The notes beneath the pieces are model-generated. The model did no database searches. It saw only the letters and a program-made list of their open reading frames with translations, and was not told the DNA's origin. A stretch of DNA of 64,000 nucleotides from V1-33 sp964523105 (GTDB lineage Bacteria; Verrucomicrobiota; Verrucomicrobiia; Verrucomicrobiales; V1-33): NCBI GenBank assembly GCA_964523105.1, contig CAZFZN010000015.1, positions 62,001-126,000 on the forward strand, in the 5' to 3' direction. Shown here in pieces: positions 36,605 to 44,773 of the stretch (positions are counted from its first letter, which is position 1; each line of letters begins with the position of its first letter). Made by a program: the position numbers and the translations under genes.

Positions 36605-36667
36605 GGCTCAGGCAAAGCGCAGAGGGCCGCACGTGGCAAGACGAGAGAACCGCGAAGCGAATTCTGA

Positions 36668-36759
36668 ACCACTAATGGACGCCAATGAACTCGAATAGCA
36701 TTTCGGCTGGACTCTAAAGATCCAGACCTGCTTTGTGTCCATTCGTGTTCTTTCGTGGT
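36668..36759. repeat. Inverted pair of decamer tracts
   Basis: In the 166-bp gap between murG and the AsmA-like gene, three 10-mers (36668-36697) read on the minus strand as the CATTCGTGKT family, and two further copies, CATTCGTGTT and CTTTCGTGGT (36740-36759), read on the plus strand. The two tracts therefore face each other. It is the same family as 27394-27423. Confidence 0.65.
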
Positions 36760-36770
36760 ACTCTGTCACC

Positions 36771-38411
36771 TCAGCGCGGCAGCAGGCCCTCCACGGCTTT
36801 GAGTCCTTCGCCGACGCCCTTTTCCAGCAGGCCGCCGCCCTCCTTGACGCCTTTTTCGAGCAGATCGGTGCCGGTCTTCAATCCATTCTCCAGCAGTTCC
36901 GGCGCCTTGTCGATCACCTGCCCGGCCGCTTCGCCGGCGAGCTTGCTGGCGGCTTCGGCGGCTTTGACCGCGCCCTCCATGCTCATGTTCATGACTTCAT
37001 CGACAGTGGCGTTGAACCACGCCCGGGCGAGCCGGTCGGCAAGGTCCTCTTTGGGATCTGTGAGCGTCCCGCTCAGTTTGAGTCGCGTCCAGAGCAGGCC
37101 GGCGTCGTCCTGCGTAATCAGTGAGCGTTCGCGCTGCGTGACGAGCAGTTTGTCGAGCGGAAGAAAGACCTCCTGTTCCGCGCCGGCTAGGTAACGGAGT
37201 GTGCCCGGCACGATCCCCAGCAGCAGTTCTCCCTGCAACGACTCGTCCGCCGCGCAGGCGACGCTGCCTTTGAGCCGCAGCAGTCCCGGCGCGTCGAGTG
37301 TGAGGCGTTCCAGCAGCCACCCGCCTTCACCGGTGCGGATGAAGCCGGCGCGCGCCTCCTTGAGCACGAGCCGGATGAAACTCTCGTTGCGCGTCTTGCG
37401 GGCGATGACGTGCAGCAGCGGCAGACCCTCCAGCAACCCGTCGCGCAAGTGTGCGTCGCCACGCCACGTCAGGCGGTCGAATTCCCGCGGATCGCCCGTC
37501 ACGCGGACGGTGCCGCCGATTTTTCCGTGCAGGCTCTTGAGCCAGGTCTCCGGTTCGATGCGCTCGACGTTCAGTCCGCTCACCGTGCCTGACAAATCCA
37601 CTGACGGCGCGTCGCCGGTGATCACGGTGCCCTCGACCGCGACGTCTGCACCGGCGGCCTCGGCCCGGAACTCCTCGAGCGTGATCTCACTGCCCTGCAG
37701 CGAAGCCGCCATGCGGTGGAGTTCGAGCGGCGTGTCAGGGAGCGCGCTGAGTTCGATCGTGCCGCCGCTGCCTTCCGCGAGATAGAACTCGTGGCCGTCG
37801 GAGGGCTTCACCTGCAGCGAGATGCCGCCGGCCCTCGCCGTGTGCTCCGTGCCCTTCCAGGTGAATCCGGCTTCGTTCACGCTAATGCCTTTGATCTGTG
37901 TGCGATTGGGCAGGAACGACGAGAGAAATCCTGACGAAGCGGGAACTGCGGAGTCGGACGCCGCCGCCCCCGGCACCGCTTCGCCGGAAGTCGCCGTCGT
38001 CAGGTCCGCCGTGACACGCGCGACCTTGATCTCGTCCACCTGCCACACGCGGTCCCAGATGGCCCCCGTATTGATCACGGCCCGGATGTCGCGCGCTTCG
38101 AGTTTGGAAAATGCAGCGCCCGGCCCGCCCTCCGCGGAGAAATTGCCGACCGACGCCGTGCTGTCCTGCCATTCGATGCGGTCGAGGTGGACCTCCGCTT
38201 CGAGACGCTGCGCGATTTCGCCGCTGATCCAGTGGCGGAATTTGTCGCTCTGAAGGTAGCTCTTGATCCAAAGTTTGATGCCGATGAACAGCCCGGCGAC
38301 GACCACGAGCAGTGAGCCGGCGATCACCCAGATCCTGCCTGGCCGCGCGCCACGGCGTTTTCTCCGGCGGGAACGCCGGGGGGACGGCGCAGTTGGGGCG
38401 TCGGTTTCCAT
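36771..38411 (-). CDS. AsmA-like single-pass envelope protein
   Basis: A 546-residue protein. A basic cytoplasmic N-terminus (RRSRRRKRRGARPGR) precedes one transmembrane helix (WVIAGSLLVVVAGLFIGIKLW, about 28-48) and a long beta-rich periplasmic region with AsmA-type motifs such as LDRIEWQDSTASVGNFSAEG and ITLEEFRAEAAGADVAVEG. The last 65 residues are amphipathic 11-residue-like repeats (AASKLAGEAAGQ, LLEKGVKEGGGLLEKGV), a probable coiled or membrane-surface helix. AsmA-like proteins take part in lipid transport or outer-membrane assembly; a specific role is unknown. Divergent from ftsK. Confidence 0.65.
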   Translation of the reverse strand: METDAPTAPSPRRSRRRKRRGARPGRIWVIAGSLLVVVAGLFIGIKLWIKSYLQSDKFRHWISGEIAQRLEAEVHLDRIEWQDSTASVGNFSAEGGPGAAFSKLEARDIRAVINTGAIWDRVWQVDEIKVARVTADLTTATSGEAVPGAAASDSAVPASSGFLSSFLPNRTQIKGISVNEAGFTWKGTEHTARAGGISLQVKPSDGHEFYLAEGSGGTIELSALPDTPLELHRMAASLQGSEITLEEFRAEAAGADVAVEGTVITGDAPSVDLSGTVSGLNVERIEPETWLKSLHGKIGGTVRVTGDPREFDRLTWRGDAHLRDGLLEGLPLLHVIARKTRNESFIRLVLKEARAGFIRTGEGGWLLERLTLDAPGLLRLKGSVACAADESLQGELLLGIVPGTLRYLAGAEQEVFLPLDKLLVTQRERSLITQDDAGLLWTRLKLSGTLTDPKEDLADRLARAWFNATVDEVMNMSMEGAVKAAEAASKLAGEAAGQVIDKAPELLENGLKTGTDLLEKGVKEGGGLLEKGVGEGLKAVEGLLPR

Positions 38412-38520
38412 GATGTCGTGGGGCACCGTGCCGGAAAATTTCGGGCGGGCAAGAACACAGAAACGCCCCGGGACGCCGGTCCGGCAGCGCAAAATTACTT
38501 AATGGACCTTAAACTTTGCG

Positions 38521-38548
38521 TTGAATCAGGCGGTTAAAAGCATAATCT
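38521..38548 (+). promoter_or_regulatory. Possible sigma-70-like promoter before ftsK
   Basis: TTGAAT (38521-38526) and TAATCT (38543-38548) are spaced by 16 bp in an AT-richer pocket of the 221-bp region between divergent genes. Both boxes are imperfect; the call is tentative. Confidence 0.3.
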
Positions 38549-38595
38549 CGGAATCTTCTGAAATTGCCATAATCCCGCCCCCGGATCGCGGCCGT

Positions 38596-38623
38596 TTCAT
38601 CCCTCAGCCTTCATCCTTCAGCC
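38596..38623 (+). repeat. Four tandem heptamers (TTCAKCC type) before ftsK
   Basis: TTCATCC, CTCAGCC, TTCATCC, TTCAGCC follow one another and end 9 bp before the ftsK ATG, the same family and spacing as the tract at 2821-2855. Confidence 0.85.
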
Positions 38624-38632
38624 ATTCCACGC

Positions 38633-41566
38633 ATGTCCGCCCGCCGCCCGCTCCGCCGCCAGGAAGATTTCGAACGCACCGAAGGCGGCGCAGACATTCC
38701 GGCGATCCTCATGATCGTGTGCGGCGGGGTGCTGTTCATGGCGCTGGCGACGCACACGCCGGACGACCTGCCCGCATGGACGGGCATCAGCACCCGGGAA
38801 CCGCCCAACTCGCCCGCGCTCAATTTTTTCGGACCGTTCGGCGCGATCGTCGCCGGATATCTCTTCTTCCTGCTGGGAGGCGCCTCGTATTTGCTGCCGT
38901 TCGGACTGCTCTGGATGGGCCTCGCAAAAATCAACATGGGCCTGAAACTGCTGCCGCGCCCGGTCGCCGGATTCGGGCTCTTCGTTTTCAGCGCGTCGGT
39001 TTTCCTGGGCACGCAGCACTGGTGGTTTCAGGACTGGTGGCGCGAGTATAACATTCTCGGTCCCGGAGGCGGCGTCGGCTGGACCGGATACGAGCTGGCC
39101 TCGAAGACGATCAATGTCGCCGGCGCGCTGATCCTTTCGGCGACCGGCTATGTCTGCGGACTCATCCTCATGACCGGAATCCGGCCGCGCGTCGTGGTGG
39201 TCAAAGCGCAGCGTGCGGCCTTCACGGCATGGCGGCAGATTTGGTTTCGCCTCAGCGGGCAGCGGCGCGCTTTGCTGACCGATTTGGAAAACAAGGAGGC
39301 CGCGCTGCTCATGAAGGAGCAGGCCAAAACCGAACGCGAGCGCCGGCGTCTGGAGAAAGAACTGCGGCGTCAGGCAGCGGCGGACGATCTTTCCGGTGCG
39401 CAGCATGTGCCGCTGAATCCGTCAGGGGCGCTCGATCTCGAATCGCTCGATGAAGAAGTGCTCGCCGGCCCCCGCGATCCATCCCCCGCCCTGACAACCG
39501 ACGGGGATGAGGAAGACGCACAGCAATTTTCCGCGGAGGCGGAGGAAGTCACGCTTCCGGCGCCGGCGCCGGAACCGCTCATCATCGACGGCTCCCGCCG
39601 CCACAAGTCCGCTACCGAAGGCAAGCTGACGCTGGCCGAGTGGCGCCGGCAGCAGCACAAGCCGCGGGAAGAGGGCAGCGGCGCCTCCGCCTCCGGCACC
39701 GCGGCGGCGATGGATTTTTCCAACTACGAACTGCCGCCGCTCAACATCCTGCACTGGGATGAATCGGCGGGCGATGTGAACATCGACGAACGCGGGCTGC
39801 GCGAAACGCAGCGCACCATCGTCGCCACACTGGCGACTTTCGGCATCGCCGTGACGCCCGGTCCGATCACCCGCGGCCCGACGATCTCGCGTTTCGAGAT
39901 TTATCCCAGCGAGGGCCTGCGCGTGAACCGCATCACCGCGCTGGAAGCGGATTTGGCGCGCGCCACCTGCGCCGAGCGCATCAACATTCTCGCACCCATT
40001 CCTGGCAAGGATACCGTCGGCATCGAAATCGCGAACAACGACAAGGTGGCGGTCACGCTGCGGGAACTGCTGGAGGACGACAGCTTCGCCCGCACCAAAG
40101 CCAAACTGCCGCTCGCGCTCGGCAAAGACGTCTATGGCAACACCATCGTCGCCGACCTCGCCGCCATGCCGCACCTTCTCGTCGCGGGCGCGACCGGCAG
40201 CGGCAAATCCGTCTGCATCAATTCCATCATCGGCAGCCTGCTGTTCCAGTTCACGCCGCAGCAGCTGCGCTTCATCATGATCGATCCCAAGGTCGTGGAA
40301 ATGCAGACCTACAACGACCTCCCGCACCTCGTGGTGCCGGTCGTGACCGATCCCAAGAAGGTCATCATGGCGCTGCGGTGGGTGGTGAATGAAATGGAGC
40401 ACCGCTACCGCCTCTTCGCCGGCGAAGGCGTGCGGAATTTCGAGTCCTTCAACAACCGGAAGCGCAAGGAAAAGCCCGCCGCCCCTGACAAACTGAAGTC
40501 TGCGGCGAAGCCTGAGAAGAGCGCCGCCACCGCCGGGCTGCCGCTGTTTGAAGCCGCCGACCGTGGCGGGGACCTCCGGTCCCCGTCTGTCCTCAACGAA
40601 GAAGCCTCTCCACCGGCCGTGCTGGAGAATTACGACGCCCTGGAGGCGGTCGCAGTGAAACGAAACAAACGGGGACCGGAGGTCCCCGCCGCGGATGATG
40701 GCGAATACGTGTTCCTCGCTCCCTCTGACGACGAAGAAAACTACCCCGACCCGGAACCGCAGGCCGTGGAAGAAGAGGAAGTCCTCGCCATGCATCAGGT
40801 CGCTATCGCCGATACCGCGGACGAGCCCTCCGGCGAAATCTGGGACGAGAGCGAACTCATTGCCGAGGAAGAGGAAGCCGCCGAGCCGCAGATACCTGAC
40901 AGCATTCCTTACATCGTCGTCATCATCGACGAGCTGGCCGACCTCATGCAGACCGCGCCGGCCGACATGGAGCAGCTGATTCAACGCATCGCGCAAAAGG
41001 CCCGCGCCGCCGGCATTCACATGATCCTCGCCACGCAGACGCCGCGCGCCGAAGTCATCACCGGCAACATCAAGGCCAACATCCCCTGCCGCATCGCCTT
41101 CCAGGTCAGCAGCGCGCTGGATTCCCGCGTCATTCTCGACACCAAGGGCGCGGAGAAATTGGTAGGCAAAGGCGACATGCTCTACCTCCCGCCCGGCACC
41201 AGCAAACTCTGCCGCGCCCAGGGCGCCTATGTCACCGACGACGAAATCTTCGCGCTGGTGGACCACTGCAAACAGCAGGCCCAGCCCGCCTACGACAAAG
41301 CCGTGCAGGAGACTCTCGGCGACGGCCCGAAAGAAGTAGAAGAGATCACACCGGAAGACGAGGAAACGCTGGAGCGCTGCATCGAAGTCATCATGGTCGA
41401 GCGCAAAGCCAGCACTTCCCTGCTCCAGCGCCGCCTCCGCCTCGGCTACGGCCGTGCCGCCCGCATGATGGACCTGCTCGAACAGCGCGGCTTCATCGGC
41501 CCCGGCGACGGCGCCAAACCCCGCGAAGTGCTCATCGCACCGGACGAGGACGAGGAGATGATGTGA
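38633..41566 (+). CDS. ftsK: DNA translocase FtsK/SpoIIIE with an insert in the motor domain
   Basis: A 977-residue translocase. Four membrane segments (about 24-42, 65-98, 105-131, 158-182) anchor it at the division septum. A charged linker precedes the alpha/beta motor: Walker A GATGSGKS (about 518-525), IMIDPKVVEMQTYNDLPHL, Walker B YIVVIIDELADLM (about 760), QRIAQKARAAGIHMILATQ and a C-terminal winged-helix gamma domain (ASTSLLQRRLRLGYGRAARMM) for recognition of polar DNA motifs. Between RLFAGEGVRNFESFN and Walker B lie about 145 extra, acidic, low-complexity residues (612-757) where relatives have a few dozen; part of it is encoded by a palindromic DNA element. Its last 132 bp are duplicated 1 kb downstream. 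Confidence 0.93.
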   Translation: MSARRPLRRQEDFERTEGGADIPAILMIVCGGVLFMALATHTPDDLPAWTGISTREPPNSPALNFFGPFGAIVAGYLFFLLGGASYLLPFGLLWMGLAKINMGLKLLPRPVAGFGLFVFSASVFLGTQHWWFQDWWREYNILGPGGGVGWTGYELASKTINVAGALILSATGYVCGLILMTGIRPRVVVVKAQRAAFTAWRQIWFRLSGQRRALLTDLENKEAALLMKEQAKTERERRRLEKELRRQAAADDLSGAQHVPLNPSGALDLESLDEEVLAGPRDPSPALTTDGDEEDAQQFSAEAEEVTLPAPAPEPLIIDGSRRHKSATEGKLTLAEWRRQQHKPREEGSGASASGTAAAMDFSNYELPPLNILHWDESAGDVNIDERGLRETQRTIVATLATFGIAVTPGPITRGPTISRFEIYPSEGLRVNRITALEADLARATCAERINILAPIPGKDTVGIEIANNDKVAVTLRELLEDDSFARTKAKLPLALGKDVYGNTIVADLAAMPHLLVAGATGSGKSVCINSIIGSLLFQFTPQQLRFIMIDPKVVEMQTYNDLPHLVVPVVTDPKKVIMALRWVVNEMEHRYRLFAGEGVRNFESFNNRKRKEKPAAPDKLKSAAKPEKSAATAGLPLFEAADRGGDLRSPSVLNEEASPPAVLENYDALEAVAVKRNKRGPEVPAADDGEYVFLAPSDDEENYPDPEPQAVEEEEVLAMHQVAIADTADEPSGEIWDESELIAEEEEAAEPQIPDSIPYIVVIIDELADLMQTAPADMEQLIQRIAQKARAAGIHMILATQTPRAEVITGNIKANIPCRIAFQVSSALDSRVILDTKGAEKLVGKGDMLYLPPGTSKLCRAQGAYVTDDEIFALVDHCKQQAQPAYDKAVQETLGDGPKEVEEITPEDEETLERCIEVIMVERKASTSLLQRRLRLGYGRAARMMDLLEQRGFIGPGDGAKPREVLIAPDEDEEMM
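40561..40694. mobile_element. MITE/REP-like palindromic element inside ftsK
   Basis: Two 22-bp sequences (40565-40586 and 40669-40690) are exact reverse complements, and extend to 26 bp with one mismatch (40561-40586, 40669-40694). Each half is itself a hairpin: GGGGACC-TCC-GGTCCCC and GGGGACC-GGA-GGTCCCC. The 134-bp unit is read through in frame and adds residues to the FtsK motor insert. No transposase is encoded, so mobilisation would be in trans. Confidence 0.65.
41435..41566 (+). repeat. Left copy of the ftsK 3'-end direct repeat
   Basis: The last 132 bp of ftsK recur at 42454-42586 with 7 substitutions and one inserted base, about 94% identical by my alignment. The two copies flank the toxin-antitoxin pair. 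Confidence 0.9.
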
Positions 41567-41581
41567 AACTGCGCATGATTT

Positions 41582-42064
41582 TTATTCCCCTGCCGCGCTG
41601 ATCGCTCTCGCAGCCAGGGCCTCCGCCAGCCTGATACCGTGTTCGCGCAAAGCCTGGATGGCTATTCGCATGGACGGCAGCATGCCTGACTGTTTCGCCA
41701 GCAGCAGGACACCCAAAGTCCCCGTCACGCGCAGGCCCATCATTGCTGCGACCCGCCGCGCCTTGCGTTCATCGAGAATCACCACAGGAATGCCCTCATT
41801 GAGGGCCGTTTGGATGACAGCCGCCTCCCCGGTGTCCAGTTGTGAGGAGAGGAACGGGGGCAACGGCACCGCAGACGTGCGGCAGATGATGCCCTGGACG
41901 CCTTGCGCCTGCAGCCATGTGTCGTCTTTGTCGAGCCCTGCCGCCAATTCCTCTCCCACTTCGCGGGGCACCACGATCTCCCCTGCCAGTGCCGGCAGAG
42001 CGGCCAGGCCGCCAGGCAATGTCAGGCTCAAATGAATGAGCGGACTGGCGTTAATGACGCTCAT
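41582..42064 (-). CDS. DUF3368/PIN-domain toxin
   Basis: A 160-residue PIN-like protein. It starts MSVINASPLIHLSLT, the DUF3368 opening, then IVVPREVGEELAAG, TGEAAVIQTALNEG with an acidic residue, and VVILDERKARRVAAMMGLRVTGTLGVLLLAKQSG. Family members are putative ribonuclease toxins that are paired with UPF0175 antitoxins, which is the case here: the antitoxin frame overlaps its start by 14 bp. The Asn in INASPL is the usual variant in DUF3368 proteins. The cassette lies between two copies of the ftsK 3' end. Confidence 0.8.
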   Translation of the reverse strand: MSVINASPLIHLSLTLPGGLAALPALAGEIVVPREVGEELAAGLDKDDTWLQAQGVQGIICRTSAVPLPPFLSSQLDTGEAAVIQTALNEGIPVVILDERKARRVAAMMGLRVTGTLGVLLLAKQSGMLPSMRIAIQALREHGIRLAEALAARAISAAGE

Positions 42065-42323
42065 GCAGCCGGCTGGCCACCGCCAGATCATTTTCCAGTT
42101 CCGCCGCCTCTACTTGCACGGGCGAGACACCCCATCGCCCCAGTTCGTAGAGGAAATGCACCCGCGGCAGTCCGGCCAGTTCCGCCGCCTGCCCGCTGCT
42201 GAGCCGCCCCGTATCGAAGAGCTTCACCGCCATCGCCATCCGCGCCTCGCGTTCGAACTCACTGCTGCTGAGATGCAGCGCTTCCGGCAGCGTATCGGGA
42301 TAAGGGATGCACATCGTTTTCAT
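42051..42323 (-). CDS. UPF0175 family antitoxin
   Basis: A 90-residue protein starting MKTMCIPYPDTLPEALHL. The central MAVKLFDTGRLSSGQAAELAGLPRVHFLYELGRWGVS is the UPF0175 helix-turn-helix core. It should neutralise the overlapping PIN toxin and autoregulate the pair. The ATG at 42323 is chosen because an upstream extension would be Arg/Ala-rich and unrelated to the family. The stop lies 14 bp inside the toxin gene. Confidence 0.82.
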   Translation of the reverse strand: MKTMCIPYPDTLPEALHLSSSEFEREARMAMAVKLFDTGRLSSGQAAELAGLPRVHFLYELGRWGVSPVQVEAAELENDLAVASRLHERH

Positions 42324-42453
42324 GTGTTCAGTGTCGCGGGCGGCTGCGCTCCCGGCAAGCAGAACCTGCCCAAACCGGGGAAAGTGGAGCAGCACCAGCA
42401 TGCCAGCGGTCCATGTCCACCGGTGCATCGCGCGCCAAAGGTCCGGGCACCGG

Positions 42454-42586
42454 CTCCGCCGCGGCGACGGCCGTGCCGCTTGCATGATGGACCTGCTCGA
42501 ACAAGCGCGGATTCATCGGCCCCGGCGACGGCGCCAGACCCCGCGAAGTGCTCATCGCGCCGGACGAGGACGAGGAGATGATGTGA
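42454..42586 (+). pseudogene. Orphan duplicate of the ftsK 3' end
   Basis: A 133-bp copy of ftsK 41435-41566. One inserted base (AACAG to AACAAG) shifts the frame, so the fragment no longer encodes the FtsK C-terminus until after that point. It retains the ending encoding DEDEEMM and the TGA. It marks the right boundary of the segment that holds the toxin-antitoxin pair. Confidence 0.85.
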
Positions 42587-42984
42587 CCGAACAAGTCACT
42601 TCCCGGGCAGGGAGGGGCGATATTCCTGTCGCCCTCAAAACTCAAAGCGACGCAGGAGGCACTTACTGAAGTGAAGCAAGAGAGCGAACCCAATCACAAC
42701 ATCATCAACCGGATGATAACCCGGGAGCCGTAGCGAGGCCCGTCCCGCCCTTGGCGCTGCGCTCTGACACTTCCGGGAAATCATCCTCAACTTTAAAGTC
42801 CGGGACGGATTTGCTGTGGCGCCGGGCAGTATGACCCGCTGTTCACCTGCACAGCAGGACTTCGCACCGTGCAGGGAACGAGCCGGGAGCTGCAGCGGGC
42901 CGCGATGCTTCCCGCACCGCCGTAGTGTCCGCTCCCGGACAGGCTGGCAGGTGGCATTCGCGATACATCCAATCCTCAACCGCC
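42587..42984. other. 398-bp intergenic region
   Basis: I see no convincing gene, repeat or terminator between the ftsK-end copy and the PQQ/EF-hand gene. Base composition is slightly lower in G+C from 42640 to 42730. Confidence 0.5.
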
Positions 42985-44769
42985 ATGAATACCGTCCGCA
43001 CCTCCTTTGCCGTTCTTTTTGCGTCTCTCACTCTCAGCAGCGCCAACTGGCCGTCGTGGCGCGGGCCGGACGGGACGGGGGTCACCAGCGATGCCAAACT
43101 GCCGGAGAAGTGGAGCCGGACGGAGAATGTGAAGTGGCGCGTGGAACTGCCGGAGCGCGGGAATTCCTCGCCGGTGGTGTGGGGCGACAAGGTGTTCGTC
43201 AGTCAGGCGGTGAGTGCGGACAAGCGGCGCACGCTGATCTGCTTCGACCGGGCCACCGGCAAACAGCTTTGGCAGAGCGGGGTGACTTACACCGAAAACG
43301 AGCAGACGCAGCGCGACAACCCCTACTGCTCGGCGACGCCGGCCACCGACGGCGAACGCGTGGTGGTGTCGTTCGGCTCGGCGGGGCTGTATTGCTATGA
43401 CATGGCCGGGAAGGAACTCTGGCACCGGGACTTTGGGAAGATGAATCACATCTTCGGCAACGGCTCGTCGCCCATCCTCGCGGGCAAAGCGTGCATTTTC
43501 CCGTTCGGCCCTGACGAAAAGGCGCGGCTGATCGCCGTGGACAAAACGAACGGCAAAGACCTCTGGGAAGTGCAGCCGCCAAAGGTGGACGCGGCGGAAC
43601 TCGCCGCGGGTCGAGGCAATCGCGGCGGAGGTGATAACACCGGCGGCGGTGGACGCGGTCCGGGCGGCGGCGGACTTGGCGGCGGGAACAGCAACAGCAT
43701 CGGCGCGCGCCTTGCGCCGCAGATTCTGGCTCAGGCGGACAAGGACGCGGACAAGAAAGTGAGTGCCGCCGAATTCAACGCCCTGCCCGACGCGTGGTAT
43801 GACAAGCTGGATGCCGCGAAGTCAGGAAAAATCAGTGCAGAGCAGATGGCGGAGAAGTGGTATGAGGCGGTGCCGGCGCTGGACGGCAGCGCCTCCCGCG
43901 GACCGAGCCGCACCACGGCGCCGGCGGTTTTCGCCGCGGCGGATGCTGACAAGGACGGCTCGTTGACCCGCGAGGAATTGAAAGGCTCATTCGCCAAATG
44001 GTTCACGGCATGGGATGAGAGCAAATCCGGCACGCTGGATCAGGCGGCGCTCGCCAGGGGACTCGATGCGGCGATGCCGCAGCGTCAGGGCGGCGGCGGT
44101 CAGGGCGGAGGCCGCGGATTCGGCGGCGGCCGCGGCGCGATGGGCGGCTCGACATGGGCGACCCCGCTGCTGATCAAGGCCGGCGATCGTCAGGAACTCA
44201 TCATGACGTTTCCTGGCAGGGTCGCGGCTTACGATCCCGCCACGGGCTCGCAGTTGTGGATCAGCAAGGGCGTGGGCGGCAGCATTTACACCACGCCGGT
44301 GTGGGGCGAAGGCGTGCTTTTCGCCAGCACGAGCGGTCAGGGCGGCGGCCCGGCCGTGGCGGTAAAACCCGGCGGCAGCGGCGATGTTTCGGACTCGCAC
44401 AATGTGTGGAAACTCGACCGCTACCGCGGCGCGGTGGGCTCGGGCGTAATCCACGGCGGTCACCTTTTCACCATCGGCAGCGACGGCATCGCGGAGTGTC
44501 GTAACTTGAAGACCGGCGAGTCGGTGTGGGAGCAGCGCCTCCAGGGCAGCGGCAGCCGCGGTGGTTCGTGGTCGTCCATGCTGCTGGCCGGGGACAGAAT
44601 CTACATTCCGAATCAGGCCGGCGATGTGTTTATCCTCCGCGCCGCGCCGAAGTTCGAGCTGCTTGCCACGAACTCCGTCGGTGAGGCGACGAACGCTTCG
44701 CTGGCGGCATCGAACGGCGAATTGTTCATGCGCACGGACAAAGCACTCTACTGCATCGCAGCGCAGTGA
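42985..44769 (+). CDS. Secreted PQQ-type beta-propeller with an inserted EF-hand domain
   Basis: A 594-residue protein. A signal peptide (about 1-20) precedes WPSWRGPDGTGVT, the standard opening of PQQ-like outer-membrane-type propellers in Verrucomicrobiota and Planctomycetes. Propeller blades (RTLICFDRATGKQLWQ, GLYCYDMAGKELWH, RLIAVDKTNGKDLWE) are interrupted at about residue 210 by a Gly-rich linker, four EF-hand-like calcium loops (DKDADKKVSAAEF, DADKDGSLTREEL and two weaker) and a second Gly-rich linker, after which blades resume (RVAAYDPATGSQLW, AECRNLKTGESVWE). No enzyme motif; PQQ itself may not be bound. Convergent with the HhH membrane protein gene. Confidence 0.82.
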   Translation: MNTVRTSFAVLFASLTLSSANWPSWRGPDGTGVTSDAKLPEKWSRTENVKWRVELPERGNSSPVVWGDKVFVSQAVSADKRRTLICFDRATGKQLWQSGVTYTENEQTQRDNPYCSATPATDGERVVVSFGSAGLYCYDMAGKELWHRDFGKMNHIFGNGSSPILAGKACIFPFGPDEKARLIAVDKTNGKDLWEVQPPKVDAAELAAGRGNRGGGDNTGGGGRGPGGGGLGGGNSNSIGARLAPQILAQADKDADKKVSAAEFNALPDAWYDKLDAAKSGKISAEQMAEKWYEAVPALDGSASRGPSRTTAPAVFAAADADKDGSLTREELKGSFAKWFTAWDESKSGTLDQAALARGLDAAMPQRQGGGGQGGGRGFGGGRGAMGGSTWATPLLIKAGDRQELIMTFPGRVAAYDPATGSQLWISKGVGGSIYTTPVWGEGVLFASTSGQGGGPAVAVKPGGSGDVSDSHNVWKLDRYRGAVGSGVIHGGHLFTIGSDGIAECRNLKTGESVWEQRLQGSGSRGGSWSSMLLAGDRIYIPNQAGDVFILRAAPKFELLATNSVGEATNASLAASNGELFMRTDKALYCIAAQ

Positions 44770-44773
44770 CCAT

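Noticed and set aside
42035..42064. Asn in place of the first PIN aspartate as a sign of an inactive toxin
   Set aside because: DUF3368 proteins commonly open with NASPLI, so this is normal for the subfamily.
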